From the NCBI GenBank assembly GCA_947588865.1, contig CANPYQ010000025.1, positions 1 to 14,905 on the forward strand: a DNA stretch of 14,905 bases, given 5' to 3'. Origin of the DNA: an uncultured Bacilli bacterium (GTDB lineage: Bacteria > Bacillota_I > Bacilli_A > RF39 > UBA660). The position numbers and the translations under genes are program-made. Shown in pieces: positions 1 through 6,123 of the stretch. The notes beneath the pieces were generated by a model. It was given only the letters and a program-made list of their open reading frames with translations. It was not told the origin of the DNA and made no database searches. Positions within the stretch are counted from its first letter, which is position 1. Each line of letters starts with the position of its first letter.

Positions 1-60
1 GTTGTCATACTGGTTGTCGGATTCATCGCTTACAAAGGACTGAAAAAAAAGAAGAAATAA
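1..60 (+). CDS. C-terminal end of a membrane or surface protein (partial)
   Basis: The window opens inside a reading frame that ends at a TAA at 58-60. Only 19 residues are visible: a hydrophobic stretch (VVILVVGFIAY) followed by a lysine-rich tail (KGLKKKKK). A last transmembrane helix with a positively charged cytoplasmic tail fits a C-terminally anchored or sortase-type surface protein, but the LPXTG region, if any, lies outside the window. Its codons (gtc, ctg, atc, gga) are richer in G+C than those of the genes that follow, which hints at a different origin. Function cannot be assigned. Confidence 0.55.
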   Translation, partial: VVILVVGFIAYKGLKKKKK

Positions 61-66
61 GTAGTA

Positions 67-122
67 GATATAAAATATAAAGCGCATCTACCAGTCAGGT
101 AGTTACGCTTTATATTTATATC
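67..122. terminator. Long two-tier hairpin, probable bidirectional terminator
   Basis: The outer arms at 67-84 and 106-122 are complementary over about 17 pairs with one bulged A (core TATAAAGCG / CGCTTTATA). An inner stem CTACC (88-92) / GGTAG (98-102) closes an AGTCA loop. It lies 6 nt after the stop at 60 and 8 nt before the end of the convergent ORF at 131. A and T tracts on both sides suit termination in both directions. It is unusually long for a simple terminator. Confidence 0.6.
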
Positions 123-130
123 AATTTCAA

Positions 131-355
131 CTATGCTACAAATTCATCTTCAGAAATATTTTCTTTGTAAAATGACTTCCTATAATTTTTATCAGTATAT
201 ACTCTAAAAACCTTTGAAGTTTGAACTTTAGGTAATCCATTTAATCTATGATAAAATTTTCTAATTTTTTCTATTGTTAAATTATATAAATGAAAAAAAT
301 ATGGACTATTTTCTTCTGCGGCTATTATTAATAATTGACACATATTCTCTTGCAT
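131..355 (-). CDS. Hypothetical 74-aa ORF, probable 3' remnant of a broken gene
   Basis: Open frame from ATG (355) to a stop at 131, encoding a basic, aromatic-rich protein (for example FYHRLNGLPKVQ, KVFRVYTDKNYRK). No good ribosome binding site precedes the ATG, and in the same frame a TAG lies just upstream. Coding-like amino acid sequence continues upstream on the same strand in other frames (356-602), so this is more likely the last piece of a frameshifted gene than an independent small gene. I do not recognise a family. Confidence 0.3.
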   Translation of the reverse strand: MQENMCQLLIIAAEENSPYFFHLYNLTIEKIRKFYHRLNGLPKVQTSKVFRVYTDKNYRKSFYKENISEDEFVA

Positions 356-602
356 CTTCTTTTTCTAACGGAGATAAAGGTTGTGAGAATTTTTTCTCTT
401 GTATAACCTTGTAGTTGTTTTAAAAAAACATTTTTATCTAACATTATTTTTGAAGCACCTATAATTGATAGTAAAGCATTATTTTGATTTTGATAATCAT
501 TATTTATGGATAAATATATATCTTCTATTGGCTTTTCAAAATATCCCGTTGCTTCAAGAAAAGTAATTTATAATCGATAATGTTTTCTCCATTATAATTT
601 CC
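356..602 (-). pseudogene. Frameshifted upstream part of the same decayed gene
   Basis: Reading the minus strand, coding-like pieces appear in successive frames: NYNGENIIDYKLLFLKQ, then YFEKPIEDIYLSINND and ALLSIIGASKIMLD, then SQPLSPLEKEDAREYVSII. Each is interrupted by a stop in its own frame. The pieces run in the order expected of one gene with several indels, ending in the 131-355 ORF. I see no intact start or recognisable domain. This rests on reading by eye; it could be chance in AT-rich DNA. Confidence 0.35.
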
Positions 603-683
603 TTCGTATAAATTAATACGTCAAATTGTCATGACAATTGGCAAGTGTGTTTTCTAAATTGCCATAAATTTAGTATAAATTGC

Positions 684-712
684 TTGTGCAAAGAACGTTT
701 GTTTGATATAAT
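684..712 (+). promoter_or_regulatory. Extended -10 promoter for the 30-aa peptide gene
   Basis: TATAAT at 707-712 is preceded by TG at 704-705 (TGaTATAAT, an extended -10) and, 17 nt upstream, by a weak -35 TTGTGC (684-689). Transcription would start near 719-720, giving a leader of about 60 nt that begins GGAATAC. Confidence 0.6.
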
Positions 713-735
713 TATTTTAGGAATACTTAGTTAGT

Positions 736-773
736 TTAGGTACTATTCTCCTTTACTTTTTTAAAGTGAAAGG
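736..773 (+). promoter_or_regulatory. Leader structure masking the ribosome binding site
   Basis: CCTTTACTTT (750-759) can pair with AAAGTGAAAGG (763-773) with a single bulge, which buries the Shine-Dalgarno AAAGGTGA of the peptide gene at 781. Just before it, TTAGGTACTATTC (736-748) is perfectly complementary to GAATAGTACCTAA at 897-909, after the ORF, so the two ends of the transcript can also pair. Self-folding of this kind is known for type I toxin mRNAs; a regulatory role here is inferred. Confidence 0.5.
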
Positions 774-780
774 TGAAATT

Positions 781-873
781 ATGAGAAAATCAGAGAAATA
801 TCTTTGTACTATCATAATACTCCTTATTATTGTGATTATAATCATATTAATAAAAATAGTACCAACTGTATAG
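781..873 (+). CDS. 30-aa hydrophobic single-helix peptide, type I toxin candidate
   Basis: ATG at 781 follows a good ribosome binding site (AAAGGTGA, 5 nt spacing), and the frame ends with TAG at 871-873. The product starts with a short charged segment (MRKSEKY), followed by about 17 residues of almost only I, L and V (residues 10-24), then KIVPTV. This is the layout of small membrane toxins and other single-span peptides. The gene has its own extended -10 promoter, a leader hairpin hiding the ribosome binding site, and a strong terminator right after it, so it looks like a real monocistronic unit. No antisense RNA promoter was identified with certainty, so the toxin role is a hypothesis; a membrane regulatory peptide is the alternative. 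Confidence 0.55.
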   Translation: MRKSEKYLCTIIILLIIVIIIILIKIVPTV

Positions 874-895
874 GTCGGTACTAATCTAAAATTTT

Positions 896-936
896 GGAAT
901 AGTACCTAACTCGCCAAAATTAGGTATTCCTTTTTT
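896..936 (+). terminator. Intrinsic terminator of the peptide gene
   Basis: GGAATAGTACCTAA (896-909) pairs with TTAGGTATTCC (920-930) around a short loop, with a 3-nt bulge, and is followed by TTTTTT (931-936). Its left arm is the same sequence that can instead pair with the 5' leader at 736-748, so two structures compete. GGTACTA/TAGTACC elements also occur at 857-863 and 877-883. Confidence 0.7.
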
Positions 937-1037
937 ATTTTATGCAAGTTTCCTTGACAAATACATAATAACATAAAAACGCATTTTTTGCAAGCCGCTT
1001 TGCTTTATTATCGAATTTTCCAAGTTTCATATTAATC

Positions 1038-1082
1038 TGGTGTCCAAGAAGTGATTTGAACCTCTGACACTCACCTTAGAAG
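1038..1082 (-). repeat. Degenerate copy of the 3' 45 nt of tRNA-Arg
   Basis: On the minus strand this matches the anticodon loop through CCA end of the intact tRNA-Arg at 2158-2202 at 40 of 45 positions. The copy has no 5' half, so it is not a tRNA gene. A direct repeat of a tRNA 3' end downstream of the intact gene is the classical mark left by an element integrated by a tyrosine integrase. The five differences suggest an old event. The surrounding stretch from 874 to 1300 holds no gene that I can support. Confidence 0.7.
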
Positions 1083-1183
1083 TATTTTGACAAGTTTTGA
1101 TACTTGATTTTATGTATAAGAATATGATACCTTGAAATCCGTTTAAAAATAACTTTTTTCAAGCCTTTTCAGATAATTAAATT

Positions 1184-1207
1184 ATTTTTAGAAAAGTGAG
1201 AACTAAA
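1184..1207 (+). repeat. 24-nt direct repeat, copy 1
   Basis: ATTTT.AGAAAAGTG.G.ACTAAA occurs here and at 2053-2076 in the same orientation with 21 of 24 positions identical. The two copies flank the ADP-ribosyltransferase-like gene and lie about 100 and 80 nt inside the two tRNA-Arg repeats. They could be arm-type integrase sites or simply duplicated flanks; AT-rich chance similarity is not excluded. Confidence 0.35.
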
Positions 1208-1300
1208 GATCTACTTTCATTAGTTCCCAATAAATTAAAGGTCTAAACCATCCCACATTTCTATAATTTATCACCAATTTCACGATTATTGTGAGTATAA

Positions 1301-1849
1301 TCATTTGTAGTTTTTACGGCTTCCCTCAAGATTTTCAAATCTTTCTTTAGAATATTTTAATTCATCTCTAAATCTTTTTAATTCATCTTCTAACTTTTTT
1401 GCCCTTGTTAATTTTTCAACATACTTTATAACTGGTGTTTCAATAGTTTTTATTTTAATTGGAATTTTATTTAAATAATCATTGAAGTCATTCTTATAAA
1501 GATACAAGAAAGATATAGGTTCGTTAGTAATAGAATCATAAAACTTAACTACATTAATTTTTTCCGGTGGGATTAAAATATTTGTATAAAATTCAGTTTT
1601 GTTTTCATAATTTTTTATATTTTGCTTATCTATATCTACTTGCAATATACACAAGTCGTCAGGTTTTACATTTGGATACAAATATAATTTCCAACTTTTT
1701 AAGCTTTCATAACTTGAAGTAAGAGATACTGCACATCTTGTATCTCCTATACTTTTACTTCTATCACCACATTGTGGAACTAATCCTTTTTTAGCAATTC
1801 CATCTTCTCCAAATAGATTTTTGATTTCTGTTATATGATATAATTTCAT
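1301..1849 (-). CDS. ADP-ribosyltransferase-fold-like protein, accessory
   Basis: This is a 182-aa protein starting at ATG 1849 behind GGAG. Its N terminus, LYHITEIKNL...GIAKKGLVP, resembles the first strand and helix of DarT-like and other PARP/ART-superfamily proteins, which begin with a YHxT motif followed by a helix and a GL turn. The stretch ILIPPEKINVV (about residues 91-101) resembles the late strand that carries the catalytic Glu in many such proteins. The last 35 residues are highly charged and likely helical or coiled. No partner antitoxin gene is seen. It lies between two tRNA-Arg-derived repeats, so it may be cargo of a decayed integrative element, perhaps a toxin or anti-phage effector. 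Family placement is by motif only; enzymatic activity is not shown. Confidence 0.5.
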   Translation of the reverse strand: MKLYHITEIKNLFGEDGIAKKGLVPQCGDRSKSIGDTRCAVSLTSSYESLKSWKLYLYPNVKPDDLCILQVDIDKQNIKNYENKTEFYTNILIPPEKINVVKFYDSITNEPISFLYLYKNDFNDYLNKIPIKIKTIETPVIKYVEKLTRAKKLEDELKRFRDELKYSKERFENLEGSRKNYK

Positions 1850-1869
1850 AAAAATTCTCCTACAACTTC

Positions 1870-1898
1870 ATTTTATCATATTATATATATTTATTCAA
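1870..1898 (-). promoter_or_regulatory. Sigma-A-type promoter of the ART-like gene
   Basis: On the minus strand TTGAAT (1893-1898) is followed after 17 nt by TAAAAT (1870-1875), with TG one base before the -10 hexamer. It lies about 20 nt upstream of the start codon at 1849. Confidence 0.5.
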
Positions 1899-2052
1899 TT
1901 GTTGAATTTTACCCATCAAAAAGAATGAATTAGTTAAAGGTGTAAACACTCTGTTGTTTTGAAAATAGTAGTTGAAAGAGAATAGGTATGTCAAATTCAA
2001 TGTTTTTTTATAAATTAAAAATAATTAAAATTAGTTAAGATTATTTCAAATC

Positions 2053-2076
2053 ATTTTAAGAAAAGTGCGGACTAAA
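2053..2076 (+). repeat. 24-nt direct repeat, copy 2
   Basis: Partner of 1184-1207 (21 of 24 identical, same orientation). The rest of the gene-free stretch 1899-2123 shows only AT-rich sequence, with no ORF I would call. Confidence 0.35.
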
Positions 2077-2123
2077 TTAAAAGTTGACCAAGTTTTTAAG
2101 TTAAATAATTCTCCAAAAAGCAT

Positions 2124-2147
2124 TAAAAAAACTTGCATAAGCAAGTT
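2124..2147 (-). terminator. Terminator of tRNA-Arg
   Basis: On the minus strand AACTTGC (2141-2147) TTAT GCAAGTT (2130-2136) forms a perfect 7-bp stem followed by a run of T, starting 10 nt past the tRNA CCA end. Confidence 0.8.
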
Positions 2148-2157
2148 ATTATCTTAA

Positions 2158-2234
2158 TGGTGTCCCAGAAGGGATTCGAACCCCTGACACTCGCCTTAGA
2201 AGGGCGATGCTCTATCCAGCTGAGCTACTGAGAC
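2158..2234 (-). tRNA. tRNA-Arg (anticodon UCU)
   Basis: This is a 77-nt cloverleaf including an encoded CCA. The acceptor stem GTCTCAG pairs with CTGGGAC allowing G-U. The D arm is GCTCAGCTGGATAGAGC. The anticodon stem TCGCC/GGCGA holds the loop CTTCTAA, so the anticodon is TCT, reading AGA, the main Arg codon in AT-rich genomes. The T arm AGGGG/CCCTT has the loop TTCGAAT. Its 3' half is repeated in decayed form at 1038-1082, so the gene has served as an integration site. Confidence 0.95.
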
Positions 2235-2257
2235 ATCTCGTTCCAAGGAACAAGAAC

Positions 2258-2286
2258 ATTATATAATAAATTTATAAATTATTCAA
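2258..2286 (-). promoter_or_regulatory. Promoter of tRNA-Arg
   Basis: On the minus strand TTGAAT (2281-2286), 17 nt spacer, TATAAT (2258-2263). The -35 overlaps the last codons and stop of the gerM-like gene. Transcription would start about 15 nt before the tRNA. Confidence 0.6.
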
Positions 2287-3235
2287 TACTTTTAAGCATA
2301 CTTTTGTAAATTTCTTCATCTTCTACATTAAAAACAATTGTATTTACATCATAATTGTCATTTACTGACATAGAAATAGTATATATAACTTCTTCTAATA
2401 TTTCTTTGTTGTTAATATCATTAAAAATTGCACTATTAAAGTTTATTACTAATTCATCCAAAGTCTCATTAACTGATATTACTTTTGTATTGTTATTTAA
2501 GTAACTCATTAAATTAGTTTTATAAACATTACTGCTACTAAGCTCATCTATTATTATTTCTATTTTTTTTCGATCATCATTGTTTACTTTTGTGACGGGC
2601 ACATAATATTCTTTGTCATTAAATTCACTTATATAATAAATTGTAGTTTTATTTATATTTTTTGTGTTGTTTATATTATACTCTTTATTAATACCAAAAC
2701 TTCTATCAAGTGTAGAAGGTAGCGTTATTTTAGACTGAGGTAATTTAGTTAAGATATTACCATCCATATATATAACAATGTAATTTACATCTTCTATACT
2801 AGTTAAAGTGAAAACGATTGCTTCAATAATTTTTTCTTCATTATCCATATTTGTATTCATAAGTTCAGAAGAAAAATCCACTTTAATGACTCCTTCATTA
2901 AATGATAAACTTCTTATTTCAGTATTACTTGGAATAATAGGTTTAAATCCATTAGGGATACTATCTTGTTTATTAGAATCTATTATTAAAGCTTGTAATA
3001 ATTCTTTAGCTTTTCCTTCTATATCTTTATTTTTTGTAACTATTTTAGTACACGCTAAATAATTATTAGAATCAAGCAAATATATTGATGAATTTTCTAT
3101 ATCTTTATCCACATAGCTTAATTCTTGCTTTGTTTCTAACTTTTCTTCTTCATTAGGTAAAATATAAAGTAGTAGTATAGCAAATAAAGCTACAAAACAT
3201 ACAATTAATTTTTTTATATATATTCTTTTTAACAA
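2279..3235 (-). CDS. gerM: GerM-like sporulation/germination protein with two GerMN domains
   Basis: The product is 318 aa. It has a short basic N terminus, one hydrophobic segment (about residues 10-26, LIVCFVALFAILLLYIL), and two GerMN-type repeats at about 50-165 and 198-315. Typical signatures are FKPIIPSNTEIRSLSF and GVIKVDFSSEL in the first, and STSNVYKT-like and ELVINFNSAIF in the second. In B. subtilis GerM is a lipoprotein in the septal space that helps hold the SpoIIIAH-SpoIIQ complex. Here no clear lipobox Cys follows the hydrophobic segment, so it is probably anchored by the helix. The start is TTG at 3235, chosen because AGGTGA lies 6 nt upstream. It lies downstream of gerE but behind that gene's terminator. 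Confidence 0.8.
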   Translation of the reverse strand: MLKRIYIKKLIVCFVALFAILLLYILPNEEEKLETKQELSYVDKDIENSSIYLLDSNNYLACTKIVTKNKDIEGKAKELLQALIIDSNKQDSIPNGFKPIIPSNTEIRSLSFNEGVIKVDFSSELMNTNMDNEEKIIEAIVFTLTSIEDVNYIVIYMDGNILTKLPQSKITLPSTLDRSFGINKEYNINNTKNINKTTIYYISEFNDKEYYVPVTKVNNDDRKKIEIIIDELSSSNVYKTNLMSYLNNNTKVISVNETLDELVINFNSAIFNDINNKEILEEVIYTISMSVNDNYDVNTIVFNVEDEEIYKSMLKSIE

Positions 3236-3264
3236 ATTAAATCACCTATAAAAATATATGTAAA

Positions 3265-3286
3265 AAAACGTATAAAAATACGTTTT
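3265..3286 (-). terminator. Terminator of gerE
   Basis: On the minus strand AAAACGTAT (3278-3286) pairs with ATACGTTTT (3265-3273), followed by a T run. The gerE stop codon (3285-3287) lies partly inside the stem, so termination follows translation very tightly. It separates gerE from the gerM-like gene. Confidence 0.75.
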
Positions 3287-3491
3287 ATAATGAAATTTCT
3301 CCAAGCCTTAATAGTTCAACTACCGCACTTGCTCTGCCTTTAACACCTAATTTTTGCATGGAATTTGAAATGTGATTTCTAACAGTTTTCTCACTTATCT
3401 TTAAATTTTCAGCTATTTCTTTAGTAGTTTTATTTATAATCAGCATTTCAAATACTTGTTTTTCTCTTTTCGTTAAAATGCTTTTTTTCAT
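3285..3491 (-). CDS. gerE: GerE, late mother-cell transcription regulator
   Basis: The product is 68 aa consisting only of a LuxR/FixJ-type DNA-binding domain, close to B. subtilis GerE (74 aa). The key runs are LTKREKQVFEMLI, KTTKEIAENLKISEKTVRNH (the helix-turn-helix, residues 21-40) and MQKLGVKGRASAVVELLRLG. GerE acts in the mother cell at the end of sporulation, activating or repressing spore-coat genes with sigma-K. The ATG at 3491 follows GAGGT. The N terminus is a few residues shorter than in Bacillus. A sigma-K-like promoter lies upstream and a terminator overlaps the stop, so it is a single-gene unit. Confidence 0.93.
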   Translation of the reverse strand: MKKSILTKREKQVFEMLIINKTTKEIAENLKISEKTVRNHISNSMQKLGVKGRASAVVELLRLGEISL

Positions 3492-3534
3492 TTTTACCTC
3501 ACTTCCTAATAGAGTGGTTTATATTTTCTCATAT

Positions 3535-3562
3535 TATTTTATGTTGCTCTATAATTTAAGTG
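3535..3562 (-). promoter_or_regulatory. Sigma-K-like promoter of gerE
   Basis: On the minus strand CAC (3560-3562) is followed after 16 nt by CATAAAATA (3535-3543), which fits the sigma-K -10 pattern CATAnnnTA and a -35 centred on AC. B. subtilis gerE is transcribed by sigma-K, which supports the assignment. It lies about 45 nt before the start codon. Confidence 0.5.
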
Positions 3563-3578
3563 ATTGTATGTGCCTAAA

Positions 3579-3603
3579 AAAAATAACTGATTTAGTTATT
3601 TTT
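3579..3603 (-). terminator. Terminator of spoIIIAH
   Basis: AAAATAACT (3580-3588) and AGTTATTTT (3594-3602) form a 9-bp stem with a GATTT loop. On the minus strand it is followed by eight T. The spoIIIAH stop codon (3596-3598) is inside the stem. Confidence 0.75.
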
Positions 3604-4099
3604 GAAATTTAACTGTAATATATTTGGAGTCTTCATAATTTGACTGTATTGTTCTCATTATATTATTGGCTAAAGAAGAAGAATGTTCTGAGCTATTAAC
3701 AGTAACATTTATTTGACCGTTATTTATTTTTACAAAAGAATCTAATTTATAATTTTCTTTTATTTGGTTTTCTAATTTTTCCTCTTCACCTCTATTATCA
3801 TTTAATTGTTTTATTTTCTCATAAGCTTTATTTTTTTCATCAACAGAAGATTCAGTATTTGTAAGTACCAACTGTAATTCTTCTATTTCATTGGACATTT
3901 CCTCATCTGATTCAACTCTTAAAGCAACAAGCAAATCACTTTCTTCAACGGATATTGTTGGCTCAGAATTGGTTTGTGTGTCTACTGTCTTTTTATTCGT
4001 TGTAAGTAATAATTCACTTGGCATTGTTATATAATAAATGCTTAATACTAAAATTAAACTAAATAATGTAAAAAACCATAAACTCCTTTTATTTATCAT
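3596..4099 (-). CDS. spoIIIAH: SpoIIIAH, mother-cell component of the SpoIIIA-SpoIIQ channel
   Basis: The product is 167 aa. The N terminus MINKRSLWFFTLFSLILVLS followed by IYYITMP is the typical SpoIIIAH signal-anchor. A polar linker with acidic coiled segments follows (about 45-115), then a C-terminal YscJ/FliF-like ring-building domain (about 117-167, ending KYITVKFQK). In the family this domain crosses the septum and binds SpoIIQ from the forespore. The ATG at 4099 has AGGAGG at proper spacing. It stands alone with its own terminator, whereas in B. subtilis it is the last gene of the eight-gene spoIIIA operon; the other seven are not in this window. Confidence 0.85.
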   Translation of the reverse strand: MINKRSLWFFTLFSLILVLSIYYITMPSELLLTTNKKTVDTQTNSEPTISVEESDLLVALRVESDEEMSNEIEELQLVLTNTESSVDEKNKAYEKIKQLNDNRGEEEKLENQIKENYKLDSFVKINNGQINVTVNSSEHSSSLANNIMRTIQSNYEDSKYITVKFQK

Positions 4100-4224
4100 A
4101 ATATCCTCCTGTCTTATCTACTAGATTATATTTAATTAAATATAAAATATTACAGAAATTTTGTAAACCATTAGTTTGCAGACATCCTAAAAATGTATGT
4201 GAGATAATAAATTGGGATGGTGTT

Positions 4225-4500
4225 ATGCAAAAGGTAAATGAATTTAAATCAAAAGAAGATGTACAATATATTGTTGGAACTAATGTAAGGAAAGTGTGCA
4301 AGGAAAAACATGTCAATTTGATGGAATTTGCTGAAGAAATAGATATTTCATATGAATATTTAAGACATATAGTAAGCATAGGTGGTCAAAAATCGTTATC
4401 ATTTTATTCTATGTATAAGATAGCTAAAATACTCGGAATAAGTATGGATGAGCTTTGTAAAGGAATATTTGACGATGAAAAAAGAAAAAATAATAGGTAA
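4225..4500 (+). CDS. Small XRE-family helix-turn-helix regulator
   Basis: The product is 91 aa with a Cro/CI-type helix-turn-helix at about residues 16-78. Visible signatures are VGTNVRKVCKEKHVNLMEFA, ISYEYLRHIVSIGGQ and FYSMYKIAKILGISMDEL. A basic tail (DDEKRKNNR) follows. No effector domain is present. The ATG at 4225 sits behind a weak purine-rich site (GGGATGG), so translation may be modest. The gene is followed by its own terminator. Its targets are unknown. It is divergent from spoIIIAH (125 bp between start codons), so autoregulation or control of spoIIIAH is possible, but nothing in the sequence proves it. Confidence 0.85.
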   Translation: MQKVNEFKSKEDVQYIVGTNVRKVCKEKHVNLMEFAEEIDISYEYLRHIVSIGGQKSLSFYSMYKIAKILGISMDELCKGIFDDEKRKNNR

Positions 4501-4518
4501 ATAATTAAAATATTTATG

Positions 4519-4543
4519 AAAAAGTCGATGTTATCGGTTTTTT
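4519..4543 (+). terminator. Terminator of the XRE regulator gene
   Basis: AAAAGTCGAT (4520-4529), loop GTT, ATCGGTTTTT (4533 on): about ten pairs with two wobble pairs, followed by T residues. Confidence 0.65.
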
Positions 4544-4580
4544 TAAATTTGACATTATACAAAAATTATATTTTCTATAA

Positions 4581-4609
4581 TTGAAAGAATTATATATTTA
4601 TGATAAAAT
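4581..4609 (+). promoter_or_regulatory. Sigma-A promoter of gpmI
   Basis: TTGAAA (4581-4586), 17 nt, TAAAAT (4604-4609), with TG one base upstream of the -10. The hexamer ends 7 nt before the ribosome binding site AGGTG (4616-4620), so the leader is extremely short. Confidence 0.5.
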
Positions 4610-4626
4610 TATAATAGGTGATGGGT

Positions 4627-6123
4627 ATGAAAAAAGCTATACTTTGTATAATGGATGGGATTGGAATAAGAAAAGAAAGCCATGGTAATGCAGTTAGAGC
4701 GGCTAATACTAAAATTTTAAATAATTTGATTAAATATTATCCACATTGCTTACTTGATGCAAGTGGAGAGAGTGTAGGTCTCCCAAACGGTCAAATGGGT
4801 AATAGTGAGGTTGGACATACAAATATTGGTGCTGGGAGGATTGTTTATCAGCCACTTGAACTTATTTCAAATCAAGTTAAAAGCAAAAAAATATATGATA
4901 ACGAAAATATAAATAAAGTTATAGCTCATACAAAGTCAAATAATTCTAAATTACATTTAATTGGACTTCTAAGTGATGGGGGAATTCATTCACATATTTC
5001 TCATTTATTTGGAATACTTGACATGTGTAAAGAAAAAAGTATAAAAGATGTATATATACATGTTTTCACAGATGGTAGAGATACGCTACCAACATCTGGT
5101 ATAAAATTTATTAAATTATTACAAGATAAATTGAATAAATTAGGATTTGGTAAAATAGCTACTGTAAGTGGCAGGTATTATTCAATGGATAGAGATAATA
5201 ACTGGGATAGAATAAGAAAGTCTTATGATGTTATGGTAAACGGATTAGGTAGAGTTAATTCTGATATTTTAGAATATATTAATAAATGTTATGAAAAAAA
5301 TATGACAGATGAGTTTATAAAACCAATGCTTATAGATAAAAATGGAATAATAAGTAATAATGATGGGATAATTGTGTTTAATTTTAGACCAGATAGATTA
5401 AGAGAATTATTTAAAGCTATCACAAATCCTAAATTCAACGAGTTTCCTCATAAAAAATTTAAAAATATTGAACTTTTAACTATGATGCCTGTAAGCGAAG
5501 AAGTAATGTGTAAAAATGCATTTAATAATCTAAAATTAAATAACACCTTAGGTGAATATATATCTAATAAAGGTTTAAAGCAACTTAGGATTGCTGAAAC
5601 CGAGAAATATGCACATGTAACATATTTCTTTGATGGTGGAGTAGAGAGAAATTTAAAAGGTTGTGATAGGATTTTAATCCCATCACCTAAAGTAGCAACT
5701 TATGATTTAAAACCAGAAATGAGTGCATATGAAATAACAGATAAACTATTAAGTGTTTTAGACAAATATGATTTTGTAGTTTTAAATTTTGCTAATGGTG
5801 ATATGGTAGGACATACTGGAGTATTTGATAAAACTGTAAAAGCAGTTGAAGTAGTGGATGAATGTATTGGTAAAATTTATGATAGAGCTATGCATTTAGG
5901 TTATACTTTGATTGTTACTGCAGACCATGGCAATAGTGATTACATGCTAGATGATAATGATAATATTATAACTAGTCACTCTACAAGTCTAGTACCATTT
6001 ATAATAACAGATACAAAATATAAATTAAAAAACGGAAAACTTGCCGATATAGCCCCAACTATATTAGATATGATGGGTATAGAAATCCCTAGTGATATGA
6101 CAGGAGATAGTTTAATTAAATGA
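4627..6123 (+). CDS. gpmI: 2,3-bisphosphoglycerate-independent phosphoglycerate mutase
   Basis: The enzyme interconverts 3- and 2-phosphoglycerate in glycolysis, in the cytoplasm, using two Mn ions. The product is 498 aa from ATG 4627, a little under the usual 510 or so. Signatures of the alkaline-phosphatase-fold family are present: ILCIMDGIG (metal Asp10), GNSEVGHTNIGAGR with the phosphorylated Ser60, HVFTDGRDT, SGRYYSMDRD, FNFRPDR, LNFANGDMVGHTG, TADHGNSD and a final metal-binding His in TSHST. Start 4627 is preferred over the in-frame 4618 and 4621 because AGGTG lies 6 nt upstream and homologues begin MKK. Enzymes of this type matter in spores of Bacillus, where pH- and Mn-dependent activity allows 3-phosphoglycerate to accumulate. 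It overlaps the next gene by ATGA. Confidence 0.97.
   Translation: MKKAILCIMDGIGIRKESHGNAVRAANTKILNNLIKYYPHCLLDASGESVGLPNGQMGNSEVGHTNIGAGRIVYQPLELISNQVKSKKIYDNENINKVIAHTKSNNSKLHLIGLLSDGGIHSHISHLFGILDMCKEKSIKDVYIHVFTDGRDTLPTSGIKFIKLLQDKLNKLGFGKIATVSGRYYSMDRDNNWDRIRKSYDVMVNGLGRVNSDILEYINKCYEKNMTDEFIKPMLIDKNGIISNNDGIIVFNFRPDRLRELFKAITNPKFNEFPHKKFKNIELLTMMPVSEEVMCKNAFNNLKLNNTLGEYISNKGLKQLRIAETEKYAHVTYFFDGGVERNLKGCDRILIPSPKVATYDLKPEMSAYEITDKLLSVLDKYDFVVLNFANGDMVGHTGVFDKTVKAVEVVDECIGKIYDRAMHLGYTLIVTADHGNSDYMLDDNDNIITSHSTSLVPFIITDTKYKLKNGKLADIAPTILDMMGIEIPSDMTGDSLIK

Noticed and set aside
1038..1082. A second functional tRNA gene
   Set aside because: Only the 3' half is present; there is no D arm or acceptor 5' strand.
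2808..3062. Plus-strand 84-aa ORF
   Set aside because: Lies wholly opposite the gerM-like gene, with no ribosome binding site.
4089..4379. Minus-strand 96-aa ORF
   Set aside because: Opposite the well-supported XRE regulator gene; composition is that of a shadow frame.
4549..4577. TTGACA at 4549 as the gpmI promoter
   Set aside because: The next TATAAT is 21 nt away, too far; the TTGAAA/TAAAAT pair at 4581-4609 has 17-nt spacing.
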